A DNA stretch of 64,000 bases, from contig OENT01000319.1 in NCBI GenBank assembly GCA_900239685.1, positions 62,001 to 126,000 on the forward strand. The letters are read 5' to 3'. Origin of the DNA: Rotaria macrura (Eukaryota > Rotifera > Eurotatoria > Philodinida > Philodinidae). The notes under the pieces are model-generated. The model saw nothing but the letters and a program-made list of their open reading frames with translations. It was not told the origin of the DNA and searched no databases. The translations under genes were made by a program, and so were the position numbers. How positions within the stretch are numbered: position 1 is the stretch's first letter; each line of letters opens with the position of its first letter. Below, one piece after another: positions 27,394-40,086 of this stretch.

Positions 27394-27757
27394 ATGGCGC
27401 AAGAAACAGTAGATTGTGAGAAAAATATGATATCTTTTTTCTCAAGATCTGATACCTGACTTACAGATGAAGCCATTCAATAAAAAATTGAATTCTCTAG
27501 TTTTCTAGAAAAGCGAACTCTTGTACTTGATCGATGATAGGTTATATCGTTCGTCATCATCATTAGGTGATACTCTTGAACATGGTATTCAAATTCCGTA
27601 TCGTGTCGAAACGCCACAAACCGTATTTCGAAATATTTTTATGTTTGAACCATCGGTGCAAAAGTAATTCTCGATATCTTTAGTCCTAATTCTAGAGCCA
27701 TATTGTTCTAGAACGAATCTGAGCAAGGAGGAAAAGGCAAAACTTAAGCACTACTAA
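27394..27757 (+). CDS. Possible small three-exon gene, 71 residues
   Basis: I do not recognise this protein. Exon 27509-27663 lies between TTTTCTAG and GTAATT and gives an open, protein-like reading that includes DTLEHGIQIPYRVETPQTVF and RNIFMFEPSVQK. A 48-bp intron (27664-27711) ends in GTTCTAG and leads in frame to TNLSKEEKAKLKHY and a stop at 27757. Upstream, ATGGCGCAAGAAACA (27394-27408) next to a GTAGAT can supply the start, with a roughly 100-bp intron. The joined product is small, soluble and basic at its end. The middle and last exons are more convincing than the first. It could also be the 3' end of a longer gene or a decayed copy. Confidence 0.35.
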
Positions 27758-29991
27758 AAAAACTTCTGACTCTTATAGCATCGAGTAACATCATCTTTTA
27801 ATTTCTATTCATTGTTTTAACATCACGAGACAATGCAAGAAATATATTTTCAACACTGATCTTTGTAGTCTGAAGAACTCTCTTTAAAATCACATGTAAG
27901 GCATCAAATTTGCTCCTCGTTGTAATAGAAACAGATCAAGTTTTCCTGAAAAGACAGAAACATTTTGTGGAACTCACATATATTTTCGAAGAGAATTGTA
28001 AGTGAAAGTTTTAAGATGAAGATTTTGAGGCTCCTGTCCCCCCCCCCTATTACAGACACTCAAAGTGCTCAGAATATTTTACGAAAGGATTATATGAGTT
28101 CTAAATTTCAGCCCCAAAGGGGCTGCACAAATAAGCTTCTTTTTACGAAAATTGTTTTCTTTCAAATCTTTTCAATTCGAGAGTCAAGAACGGATCTACA
28201 GTATTTTGACAGTGCTAAAATTGATCGAGCTTTTGATACACTACATCTTGGTATTTCTTGTTGCAAAAAATCACTCGCTGTGTGTTTTCAGATTTGTTCT
28301 AGACAAAATATGCCTAGTCCAATATTTGTATTTCCGATTTTGCTTTTGTGAATAAAAATAAAACTCTCTCTTCAAGAACATTCCAAAACGGAGAACTATG
28401 GCTGAAGATTTCGGTAATTACTTTAGTATTGTAGGTTATAATAATTTTCCAGTAAATAATCAAACACTTCATGAGTGATCTAATTCAATCCATGGATTAT
28501 CGATGGTATCACATATGTTCAATTCATCGAAATCATAATCAAACTCTTGTTTCGAGCAAATCATTGAACATACTAAAAGAGTTTTGATCACGCATAGTTT
28601 CTGATTTCTTATTGATCAGTCTAATGATAAGCAACCACTAAATTTTGAAATTCATTTTCTTGTACCAGTGACTCAACATAAGTTTGCTTTTTATCTAATT
28701 GTAGGATATAGATCATGGTGATTATACATATGCAAGCGAACAGTTGACATGAAAAAATTATGCGATGACATACATACACACACCGTCATAAAACAAATTT
28801 TCAAAACAATTATTGTGATAGATAATGTGACTAATTAGTGATTCCTGTTCGTTATAATGCTTAGTTATAGATTGATGATATCATACTTTTGTCTTTTTAT
28901 GGTTCGAAGAAAGTGACGCTTTATGTATTAGCTAGAAAATCTTTCTGTATACGGAACTCATACATTTAAAAAAGAGGCCAATCATATCAGTTGATTTTCC
29001 ACAATTACTAACCTTTCAATAATAACGATAAAAAGTCGATCTGTGTAAAAACCAACAGCCTAAGTACACACGTCTCACGGAGTTTACGTATAGTAAGGAT
29101 GTATTGACGTGTCATGTCTCTCTGGGTAGAGCATGAAATCGAGAGATATGCGCTGTGTAGGATTCCACGTCCTATATTCTTGACCGGACAAATGTTAATC
29201 CAATCATGGTATTGGTATTAAAATAAGTTCTATTATTCATACTACTCATAGAAGAGAAATGATTTAGAATCTGATAAGATAAATCTTCGATATTTATTTG
29301 CAAGTATAGAAGTTTCAATAAGAAAAGGGATTCCTGTTGAGTTTGGTAAGCATGAAATTATTAGTTGTAGTATTTAGATGATGAAATGGTACAAGATCAT
29401 CTATTAGTATATTTTCTAACATTCTCTTCTTGAGATGAATGCAATAGCAAACAACCATGCAGCTCTGATGTATATTTCCCATAAGTATGTAAAAACGACG
29501 TAGAAAATTAGTCAAGTATTTCGTTAGTGCACTACCAAGTCATCCAAAATTTCAATGATGGAATTTCGATTAGCATAAACCTAGCAAGTGATTTCATTCG
29601 CGATCACCTCTATATTTTATTTCATTGTGATATTGAACAGAAAGAAAAAGATCTTCAAATAAAAAAACAATGGAGTATACAATTCATGTTTATCTGCGCC
29701 ACAACTTAGATACCCATCTAACATTTTTTTTTCAATAAAAGATGCATTTAGAATTGAGAAAACTTACATTTTTCAATTTTATTGTTCATCTTCTCTTAAC
29801 GAATGACACTGTGCGAAGAAGTCATTGTTGCAAAAAATGAAAATCCTAATTTTCAGTTTTTCTTTTGTATCTGTTGTATGTCTCTTTTTTCTCTTTTATT
29901 TCATTATTGGTCGAATATCATAGTAAAAAAAGAAAAAAAAACCAGCAAAACAAAAAAGGAAAACCTTCCATATGACTATATACATTTACAA
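27758..29991. other. Gene-free stretch with a C-run and small palindrome
   Basis: Contains a run of C near 28040 and the palindrome CAGCCCC-AAA-GGGGCTG near 28108 inside an open frame (27965-28351) that shows no family resemblance. At 29105-29185 some tRNA-like spacing occurs but no cloverleaf forms. No gene called. Confidence 0.45.
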
Positions 29992-30870
29992 CTAAGACGG
30001 AATAGCTTTTATTTTGTCAGTCTTTCGATGTGCATATGGTAATGCTTCGCTAGGTTTCAATTTAATATGAGCAATTGTTGGATCACCACCCATCATAGCT
30101 AAGTGCTCTGTTCCTTTGCTTTCAAAGAACGTATAAGATAAGCTAATTTCACGAATACCTTGTAAACTAGGATCTCGAACAAACTCAGGATCAATATAAA
30201 AAAATACAGGCATATCAATTTCTTCACCCGGTTCTAAACGTTGTTCTTCAAAACAGAAACATTGAATTTTATTAAAATAGAATGCAGCTTGCGATGGTTG
30301 TACATTATATGTTGCTATGCCAATGATCGGTCGATTCGATTCATTTTTAGCACGATAAAAAGCTAAAGCTGTTTCACCTGGTTGAATAGTTATATCGTTT
30401 TGTTCAGGTTCAAATGTCCACGGTAAAAGAGACGATGGTGTCGAAGAAAAATGTATTCGTATGGACGGATCAGATTGATTTAATCGTTTTGATAATTGTC
30501 TTACATTGGCTGCTACAATTTCTTCATCTTCAGGTCTCCGAATAATTCCATCAAAACCTGTTGCTTCACAAAACATTTTATACAATGGCACAGATGCATA
30601 ACTCAAACCAAGCATTAATATAGCCACTGAACTCAAATAAACTGCAATATTAACACGGCGATTTTTTTCATCACGTTCAAATTCTTTAAATGATTTATTA
30701 AAATGATTCTTATTCAATAGATTAGGTTTTTCTTTGGGATTATTAGTATTATTACTATTCGATGATGAAAATCGTTTTAGAATGATTAAGGATGATGATG
30801 GTAGATGAATAGGAAGAACATTTTTCAATAGAAACGGATATACAATATGACGAGATATTAAAAGATTCAT
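29992..30870 (-). CDS. COX11: Cytochrome c oxidase assembly protein COX11
   Basis: A mitochondrial inner-membrane copper chaperone that delivers copper to the CuB site of COX1. The 292-residue product starts at the ATG at 30870 (MNLLISRH), which gives a basic, Ser-rich presequence; an upstream in-frame ATG at 30894 is less likely because TTTATAG lies between them. One transmembrane segment (about residues 73-99, VNIAVYLSSVAILMLGLSYA) is followed by PLYKMFCEATGF and the conserved beta-domain. The copper-binding CFCF motif is in NKIQCFCFEEQ (Cys204 and Cys206), followed by MPVFFYIDPEF, as in all COX11 proteins. It has a single exon. It lies 186 bp downstream of RPL13 on the same strand, close enough that the two might share a transcript resolved by trans-splicing. 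Confidence 0.95.
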   Translation of the reverse strand: MNLLISRHIVYPFLLKNVLPIHLPSSSLIILKRFSSSNSNNTNNPKEKPNLLNKNHFNKSFKEFERDEKNRRVNIAVYLSSVAILMLGLSYASVPLYKMFCEATGFDGIIRRPEDEEIVAANVRQLSKRLNQSDPSIRIHFSSTPSSLLPWTFEPEQNDITIQPGETALAFYRAKNESNRPIIGIATYNVQPSQAAFYFNKIQCFCFEEQRLEPGEEIDMPVFFYIDPEFVRDPSLQGIREISLSYTFFESKGTEHLAMMGGDPTIAHIKLKPSEALPYAHRKTDKIKAIPS

Positions 30871-31056
30871 GAAATCTATAAATAGAAAATACAATAAATA
30901 ACTTCTTCAGTTTGAATATAGAGAACTTTTCTTGTTTTATTTTTCTATTGTCTTTCATGCGACCGATACGGATATTATCGGTTTGATGTTGTTTTCTTTT
31001 TTTTATTTCGATTCTTTTTAACCTAAAAATTCGGTTACAACAACAAGCGAAAACAT

Positions 31057-31762
31057 TCATTTCTCTTTCTTCGGTTTTTTCTCATCTTCAGCTGCTTGTT
31101 TAGCCTTCTTTTCACGTTGTCCTATTAATCGTGCATCAGCACGTGCCATACGTAAAGCTTGAAAAGCTTGGAATTTCGTATCGGCTTCAGTGACAGATCG
31201 AGCTTTCTCGCGTATTACACGTTGTTTAATTGCTATGACACTTGGTTTCTTGAGTTGTACAGCCAATTTGATTTCTTCTGGTTTAGCATCGTTCTTCTTC
31301 GGTTTATCAGCTTTCAATGGAAATAGAATGAGTTTGCCGAGATATTGTTTCAAACGTTGCACATTGAGCTACGAAATGAAAAACAAAATAATCGATCGTT
31401 AGTTTTTTCTTTGTTTGAAAAAAACTAAGCATTACTTGAAAAGCTTCAGTTGATTTATTGCGTCGTCGATGATCAACAGACACACCGATTGTTCGAGCAT
31501 ATTTTGGATGAAGACCAGCAGCGCGTATTTCATCTAGTGAAAATCCACGTCCAGCACGAACTTTCGTATTGTAACGTTGTGTTGTACCATGAACGATTGG
31601 ACGTAATGCACCTTTAGCTGGTCGTGGAGCAACACGTTGAGCTTTAACTAAACGCTTTTGATGACGTCGTGTTTTACGACCCGATTGATCAAACCAAGTG
31701 CGAACATGTAATTGCCACTTTTTATTGAAGTGAGCATTTGGTATGACATTGTTATGTTTCAT
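31057..31762 (-). CDS. RPL13: 60S ribosomal protein L13 (eL13)
   Basis: A structural protein of the large cytosolic ribosomal subunit. Two exons, 31762-31436 and 31368-31057, give 212 residues, close to the 211 of the human protein. Clear family blocks include [16 protein letters not shown] near the N-terminus, [51 protein letters not shown] and, in exon 2, [16 protein letters not shown] and [11 protein letters not shown], with a lysine-rich tail KKPKKEK. The 67-bp intron lies between FQ and LNVQ, where the family alignment is continuous. TTTGTTTTAG occurs about 14 nt before the ATG. AATAAA near 31005, just after the stop, is a plausible polyadenylation signal before COX11. Confidence 0.97.
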
Positions 31763-32470
31763 TATCGGATGTCAATCTAAAACAAAGAAAATACCATAAA
31801 GAAATTCATGATACATATTCACAAATCCTCAGATCTCATAATCGATATCATGTGAGCCCACATGCACAAGACGAATGAACTGCTGCTTAAATAATAAAAA
31901 ATAATGATAAACATTATTTTTTTAAAATTTATTTATGAGAGAATTTAAGTAGTTGTCCATTCGTCGAACGCTTTCAATGCTCGTCAATCGTCATTTATCA
32001 TCATAGGACTCAATGTAGAATAATTCTGCATCAGCGAAGAATTTCTCTTTCAAAATTAATCAGACTAATCTGTCTTTAATATAATTGAACATCATGTGCA
32101 GACTTTTTTTTAAGGAGAAACAACAAATTTTTGAAAATGAATGTATAATGTTTATTATCTTTAGAGAGTCTATAGAGAATGGTAAACCATGGATTGTATG
32201 TCGATTTGATCGGAGGAATTCACTTAATCATTTATTGCTTAAAAAGTAAAATAAAAATAAGTAGAATTTATATAATGATTTAAGATAGAAACCTAGTTCT
32301 TCAATTCAATAGATTTTTTTCATTGGATTATTTACAGCCAGTGCCATGAACGAATGAGTCATCAGATGGGCTTGATTTTTCATGGTCGGTTGTGTTTTTT
32401 TAACAAAATCATCGTTGTTAATAAGCATATGCGTAATTACTATTCTACAGTCTACTGATTTCTAGTATCT
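31763..32470. promoter_or_regulatory. Divergent intergenic region between RPL13 and ANO10
   Basis: The two genes are transcribed away from each other from this 708-bp gap, so both promoters must lie here. No TATA box or operator can be singled out. TTTCTAG lies 5 nt before the ANO10 ATG. Confidence 0.5.
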
Positions 32471-35400
32471 ATGTCATCACACGATAATGAAGATTTTGAA
32501 CCTCTGGTGGTTCTTAACTTTGCATCGTCAACACCGTCTGAAACCAAAGAATGGGTTATAAAACGATTAACTGACAGTCCTGATAATGATCAAGGGGCAG
32601 GTTTACTTGCTCGATATGAAACTGATCCAGAGAGTCATGTAAATTTTTCTTCAAATGAATTCCGTTTTTATAAATGATTTATAATATCTTACGTTGTAGA
32701 ATAATACAGTCGTTATAGGTGCTACCTTAATTCGTTTATTAGCCGGTGCAGAAGAACTACGGATTAAAAAATGGTATAAAAATAAAGGCTTGACCGAATT
32801 TCTTGTAGCCGATTTTGAACATTTTGAAAATTCAGGTAGAATATTGTGCGAAGTTTCACCGAAAAATTTACTTGATTTTAATCTTATTAGAAAATCCTGA
32901 TGATTTTTTACTCAAATCGGAAAAACAGCGAATAATTTGGGAAGAAATAGAAATTTTACATCCGATGAGGAACGAGCATTCTGTACCAGGTGTACCAACG
33001 AAATTAATTTCAGCGAAAAGTGATACTATTCGTATGTTAAAAACAGTTTTGAAAACAATGTTCTCTTGACTACGTTCTATCTATACTAGTTGACATACTT
33101 CTTAGTCTTAGTTTTCTGGAGAATATATTTCCATTACATGACAAAGAAGATATTAAATTAGTTCATCGTGATTGGTTTAAATCAGTAGGTTCAATATACA
33201 AAGTACAAGATATTCGTAAGTATAGCAATCAAGAGATGCAATCATGTCTAATTGTTTTCATTCTAGATAAAATTCGAAATTACTTCGGTGAAAATGTTGC
33301 TTTTTATTTTGCATTTATGGAATTTTATACATGGGCACTTTTACCAACCGCTGTTCTTGGTAAGACAAAATTCTTTACAAAAATACTTTTCTAGATACAA
33401 CATATGAAAATGCATCAAAATAAAAGTTTCCTTGATATTTTAAATCTTTTAAAAGTGCCTCTATTCGTCTTTCAGTTTACTGATTGATAAATGTTAGAAA
33501 ATGAAATTTTTTAGATAAATCCTTGAAGTTTTATTCCATAATTAAAATTTACAAGGTTGTACAATAAGCTAAAGAATATTTTGAACGTTTCGATATTCAG
33601 TACATTCACAGTCACATTCGAGTTCCTGGTTGAACTGAGTTTTCATCAAAATGATGATCGATTTATTTAGAATTCACGATGTTCAAGGGCGAAATGATCA
33701 CCAATTTTTTTTTCTTTTATTCTTAAATGTACCAGCATACAAAAATAGACACTCAATCATGATATAAACAGTGACATCTTCTTCATTGTCTATCATCTTT
33801 CATCAATATGGATATGTGTAATCGATAAGTAATTCGTGTTTCTAGATGAATGCGTAGTTCATTTTACCTTTCGTTTGCACGGCTCATTTTTTACTGAAGA
33901 GGATTCATACATTGTAGATGTAATACTATCACTTAATCAGAATGTGCATGTGAATATTAGTCCCACTGAATAAGAGAAGTGTATTCACGAGTGTTTTCTT
34001 GATGATAAACGAGAAGTGATGATGAAGATGGATCATTTTCTGCAGGGATAAAAGTACTTTGAAAGTAATAGATTTTTCTCTTTGAAGGATATTTCTTGCT
34101 CGACACCTGAACTTATTATTCTAAAATAGTTTTATCTTACGGTTCGCAATCAACTGGAAGCAATGTCTGATGCGTTGGCATTGCGTGTACATCGATAATC
34201 CTGAAAAAATGTAGATTTCCTTATCTCTGATGTAATTGGATAGTAGTGCACGCTGATCAGTTGAAATTTCAAACGAATGATTAAATTTCCTCTCGCTAGA
34301 TCTTAGAAAGATCATCCTTATGTAATTATATGTAAGAATATCCTTATTCCTCTAATTCACCAAAGAATTAAAGGTCGACAGTTTTCATAATAGAAAAAGA
34401 AAATCCTGAGAAATTATTATTATTTTACCTGAATATTCCATGTGAAAAGAACTCTTCCAAAGATAAAAGAATCGACATGCTTTAGATTATTTATTATGAT
34501 TTTCATGGATTCAATTTCCATTTTGAGACATTATTTATCTAGTTTGATGTTCAACAATCTGACTGTGTCATGAAACTAGTTTCATTCTTTTGATGCAAAA
34601 CACGATAGATCAATCAGTTTTACTTTGCACTAGTCTGAAATCAATTCAATCGATAAAAAAAAACATTATTAGCTAATGTTGAAATTCAGCGAAATGTCAA
34701 CATTATTTTAGTAGTTTAGGCATATTTTTCTGGACTTGTACGATTTATGAGAAAAGCAAACGCGCACTTCGAATATGCATTTTGTATGAGTTAACTGATC
34801 CATGTCATCTATGTGCATCATAAAAGTTTATGCAGAATTTTTGTTATTCTAAAGTTAGAAACATTGCTCAAATGACATAGTCAACTTCGTTTTTGTATTT
34901 AGCTGCATGTAATACGTGTTATTTTTTTTCTATAAAATACTATTTTCGATCATCAACAATATTACTTGATTAAATCTCTCTAGTATTATAACAGTCATCG
35001 ATCGGAGTTTCCGAACTGCTACACGAAGTTTTAAGTTCAGAAATACTCATTGATTTGAATCACTTAAATTAAATGTGAATTTTGATTGAACTTTTACTCT
35101 GGAAAAAGATTATTGCATTACTAAAAGTTGCCGTACCCGTCGGCAATGATAGTTTTATTGCAGGGCAACTGTTTCTGTATGTCTCCTTGTTTAATCTTCA
35201 CTTTAGTCCAGAGTTCTATTATTGAATTCTCAACTATGGACAAATTTTATCAACAAGTTTCATTTTGATTTATTAAGCAATCGTTTCTAAAAGGCTAAAA
35301 GTAGTTTGAAATCATTATGATGTCCTCCGATAAATGGTTAGAGTGAGTGAATAGATGAACATTGGAAACTACTTAATAATGAGAAATGTATCTACCTGGT

Positions 35401-38400
35401 TAACTCTTGTTTATCACAGGTATGAAGTTAAAATAATGCCCAATGACGGTGCCTTAATACTCATCGTAACTTTCGAACGATGTTAATAGCATGAGCAAAA
35501 TCAACTTTGAGTTCTATATTCTCAGTAGTTTATGCCCATATGAATTTATTTGTGAATTAAGAATCCAAAAGATTCTTAATAAGAATATTTTCATCTTGTT
35601 CGTTGTGCTTTTTAGGTCTTTGGGTCACTTTTTGGTCAGCATCGGATTTCTATAAATATTCACTGTTCTGCATTTTTAATGTTATCTGGTGGACAGTATT
35701 TGTGAGTAATCTACTTGATATTGTTAAATATTATTATGAAAAAATTTCATATAGACGGAACTATGGAAGCGTTATACAAATAGATTGGCTTATGATTGGG
35801 GTACACTAGACATGGAAGTATTTGAGCGACCCCGTTCACGTTATTATGGAGATCCACAAATATCTCCCATCACTAATAAAGAAGAACCATATTATCCCTA
35901 GTAAGAATACTCAGAAATACCTATGGCTATAATTTACATTGTTCTATTTAGTTGGAAACAAAATTTAAAAAAATATCTCGTGAGCTATCCATTAATGATG
36001 GTTGCTTTAGCTGCATCATTAAAACTGTATTTTACATATCGTGGAATACAAACCGCAACCGATGAAAAATATCCGTTAGATGGATCCATATCCTTCATAC
36101 TTGCAAAAGCTATGCGAATCGCTCCGGCCATTGGCTATTCATTATTAGTCGGTCCATTCAATTTAGCCTACAGAAAATTAGCAACATTTTTAACAGAGAA
36201 CGGTAAAAAAAATAGAATGACTTTGGTCTTGAATGCCAGTAAGACTGAAACGAAGTTTTCTTTTTTCAGAAAATCATCGTCTGCAATCAAGTTATGAAAA
36301 TAATTTAACGTCAAAATTTTTCTTCTTTTTTTTCATAAACTGTTTCACTGGTATATTTTATGAAGCATTCTTTAAGGCTAATTTCGCTAATGTTGCACAA
36401 GTTAGTAATGCATTACAATGTTTAGTTTTTCTCTTTCTATTAATAAAAATATTTCATTTTAGTTATTAACATCGTTAGTTATCGTTAATGCTATTATACT
36501 GAAATTTACGGAACAAGTTGCTCCGTATTTACAAAAAATTCGTAAGAATAAGAGTTTAGATGAAAATAGATCAAGTCATGTTCCTGTGAGCGATGTTGTA
36601 AAACAATTGAAAACATTAACACCATTTCTAGTACGTTTTCATTCAATATAGATCATAGTTGGTAGTTACTGTTTATTATTCTAGGGTACATATGGAGATT
36701 ATGTAACCATATTCGAACAGTATGGCTATGTCGCTTTATTTTCAGCAGTAAGTAAACAATATAATTATTTCTACTCGAAAGATAGTATGAGTAAAATAAA
36801 CGTGGCCAATGATTTTATTTCAACATGAATAGTAAACAAAAATGATACACATTTAAAGTATAATATCGTTCTAATTTCGATCAAGACAAATCTATTTTAC
36901 AAAATTTGAACTAAACTTCAAAGATGAATAGATTCAGTACTAATGATATTTGACAAATAGGGCAACTCATTTCATGTTTGTTATTTATTTCATATAATAA
37001 AATGCCTGTTTTCGCTATTATAGAAAGTTTTGAACGTACATCTGTTAGGATAGCACATTAATTAGTATTAGATTTAATATATCTAATCATTGTAAAATAC
37101 CAGACGGAGACGAATTAGAAATGAGCTCAATAATCCATATAGATCATTTCACATGTACATGAGCAAATCATTTGACTAATATACAAAAATTGAAATTTGA
37201 TTAGGAAAGCGAGTTATTGAATGTCGTTTTATTTGAAAGTGATACTATTTTACCTTAATGGTATGAAAAATTGAAATTTGTTTAGATTTATAAAACTTGA
37301 TTGAAACCTTATGATGAAAATCTTTAGTTTGTCATGTTATGTAATGAAAAATCGATTTGATATTTTTCAGATAGGTTCGCTTTAAGTAAGCTTAAGTCAC
37401 GTGCATATATGTAGAGGTCTTGAAGTTTGAGCATCATCAGAATGAAATTTTCGTGTACTGAAATGATTCATAGTATTATCTAATTGACGATAACAAATGT
37501 TTTTGAAAATATGGAACGAAACCGTACTACACATGTAATTTTCTCTTACATCCTATGGATTAGAAAAGTTTCTGTACGTACCCAATCATGAGAAGTTCAT
37601 CGATGTACACAACTTTCGAACCTGATAGATTATAACGATTTCCGTGTACGTAAATCATTAATCAACCAGGGTTGTCTTATTTTTGTTGGAATTTTTCTAT
37701 TTTTGTAAAAATCAGGGACGGGAACCAAAATGAAATAATTCCCAGCAATCGATAGGCAAATTTTATATTCTTATGGTTCGATACCCTTCAGAAGAGAAAC
37801 AATACGTACTATTGGATGTACTCTGGTTAGGACCTAAAAAAGAGAATAACAGTAGTTCATGTTCAATAGAAGACAAATGTGGTCGATAGCTTGACACTGT
37901 ATACTTTAAAATATTCTGGTATATTATTCTCATAAGATAAAAAATTTGTATCGTAGTTTTTATTAGTAAATTCTTTTTCTCAAATCTCAATTTCATTTGT
38001 TCTTCATAATCACCGTTACAGTCGGATGATTCAGTAGATGCTCATCTTTTTCTTCTTTTTTTGTTATTATTGACAATTCAGTAGTATTGAAGAATCTTTA
38101 TTATTGACGCATAAAGACAATATTCTAATACATAAGACAAAAAGAGAAAAACGTACTGATAATTAGTGCACTTTGTCCCGAGACATCCATTAACTAAATA
38201 ATTAACATGGAATTGTAAAATTAAATATATACATATTGAAGTGATGAATAAATAGTTAACGTAGAATTATTGCGGATCACTTATCCCTAATGCTTTTAAA
38301 AAGTTCTATTTTATTTAAAATTCATCTCATTTCTTTCTTTTTTTTCCAACAATTTTACAGGTATTTCCTTGGGTTACAATTTGTGCATTCATAAATAATT

Positions 38401-38928
38401 TATTGGAACTTCGTGCTGATGCTTTTAAATACTGCTATGTATATCGACGTCCATTTGCTCAACCAGCTTCCAACATTGGTAGTTGGCATTATGCATTCGA
38501 TATATTAAGCTCAATCGCCATCGTTACTAATACAGCATTAATTGCTATGCAACCATCAGTTCGAGAATACTTCTCAAAATATAACGATGTTCAATACATT
38601 CTGATGTTTGTTGCTGCTGAAGTATATATCATGCCGAATTTTCATTTTTTGTCTTATCAAATCTTCTATATTTTATTTAGCATGCACTTTTAGCAATAAA
38701 ATTCTTTATTGATTTCGTTATTCCGGATGTACCGCAGGAAGTTCAAACTGAAAGAGATAAATCTCTTTATGAATCAAATGAAGCTTTAAGAAGTCAAGTA
38801 AGGAAAAGACTTATTTGTAGAAACAAACTTTTTGTATGTATATATATATGTAAGTAAATTTATCCTTTCTTTTCTAATAGCGTGCAAACAGAACATTACA
38901 AGCTCAAATTTCATTAACCAAACAGTAA
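32471..38928 (+). CDS. ANO10: Anoctamin 10-like membrane protein (TMEM16K)
   Basis: A TMEM16-family protein; in vertebrates ANO10 is an ER calcium-dependent lipid scramblase. Fourteen exons keep frame throughout and give 592 residues (human 660): 32471-32638, 32700-32835, 32891-33059, 33106-33215, 33267-33359, 35616-35701, 35755-35900, 35952-36202, 36270-36400, 36463-36630, 36685-36747, 38361-38621, 38681-38797, 38881-38928. The N-terminal cytosolic part (FEPLVVLNF, ETKEWVIKRL) and NIFPLHD, IRNYFGENVAFYFAFMEFYTW, EEPYYP, GTYGDYVTIFEQYGYVALFS, NNLLELRADAFKYC and RRPFAQPASNIGSWHYAF follow ANO10 closely. The acidic residues of LELRAD and of VAAEHALLAIKF belong to the TMEM16 calcium site. Most introns are 46-70 bp, but two are about 2.26 and 1.61 kb. 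The junction at 33059/33106 is the least certain. Confidence 0.94.
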
Positions 38929-40086
38929 CCATTTATCGGTTAATACTCTTATTTTATTTTATTTTTCTCTTCTGGATTTTATATTTTTAACTATTGCGTT
39001 TTTAATTTTCTTTAATACTAATTCTATTTTTTCTTGTTTTTTCCATGACAGAAATATGCATTTTTTTATTTTTATTCTTATCAAACTAATAATATATGCA
39101 TGCTAATATCGTTTAGTAATAGGTGCTATCTTACATTAGCTTAATATGTAGTGTTTTATGCTTTCGGAAACTATTTTTCAAATAAAAAATAATCAATATA
39201 AAAAAAGTATTTTAAAAAAAAAACCATACTTGTTTTATTTTCTTTTGAATCTAACAAAGAGATAGATTCCCAAATGTGGTCCTTTATTTTCTATCCAATT
39301 TATGTTTGTCTGTGTTAAGCTCGATGAGTTGATGACTATTGTACAACACGATGTTCCCAATAGACTCTATGTGAAAAGTTAGGTCGTTCTCAACTGTAAA
39401 ATCATGACTTTGTGTTGCCAAAGTAAGAAAATCCACTTCTCGTGCTAGTTTAGTTCTAAGCATAAGCAATTTTATCGCTAAATCTGCTTTGATTAGCATT
39501 AAAAATTTACATAGTCAACATAAAAATATAGAATTTCTATTAAGTGCATCAGTGCATCGAATATTTAAAATTTATTCATGCTATACGAATTCAATGGTAC
39601 GTTCCCACGACTCGGTCATTAGTTGAAATAGCATATGATTATTTTGAAAAATGTAAACCTACGACTAAAACAGCCAAGTGAAGAATATGTGTAAATATTC
39701 GATATTTCCATTGTTATCGACTTCACAGAATGTGTAAAACAGATACATGTATTACTACACTTTTGAATACGTAGAAAGAACAAGGTAAACTTTAAAAATT
39801 GATATTATTGAAATCACTAGCGATGCTTATGTGTCGAGAGTTTATATTTACCTATGTTTTCAGGAGCAACTCTATAAGGAGAACATATACTATACTATCA
39901 TGATCAAGTCATGAAGCTACAATGGAATCTAGATGATACAGATTAGAAACCAAGTATTGTACTTGAAGTCGTTTTGTAAGAAGTAGAACTAATACTTCTA
40001 TCATTGAACTTGATGAATCAGGATTGTATGCACTTCATGTAAACGCCCTTATTCTTTTTCCTAGTTCTAGAGTAATATACAAAAAT
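38929..40086. other. Intergenic stretch between ANO10 and DGCR6
   Basis: 3' flank of ANO10, AT-rich, with an AATAAA near 39180. A 71-codon minus-strand open frame at 39284-39499 has a protein-like appearance but no recognised family and no splice context; not called. Confidence 0.45.

Noticed and set aside
27965-28351. 128-codon frame
   Set aside because: Starts in AT-rich DNA, runs through a poly-C run and a palindrome, and shows no conserved pattern.
29105-29185. tRNA-like sequence (TCTCTGGGTAGAGC and a 5-bp stem TAGGA/TCCTA with a 7-nt loop)
   Set aside because: The would-be acceptor arms do not pair, there is no proper anticodon arm and the T-loop lacks the expected purine, so neither a tRNA nor a tRNA-derived SINE is supported.
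35120-35170. Nested small inverted repeats (TTGCCG/CGGCAA and AGTTGCC/GGCAACT) in an ANO10 intron
   Set aside because: Stems of 6-7 bp are within chance expectation and too small for a microRNA precursor.
39284-39499. 71-codon minus-strand frame ending near an AATAAA
   Set aside because: Protein-like composition, but no recognised family, no exon partners and no conserved motif.
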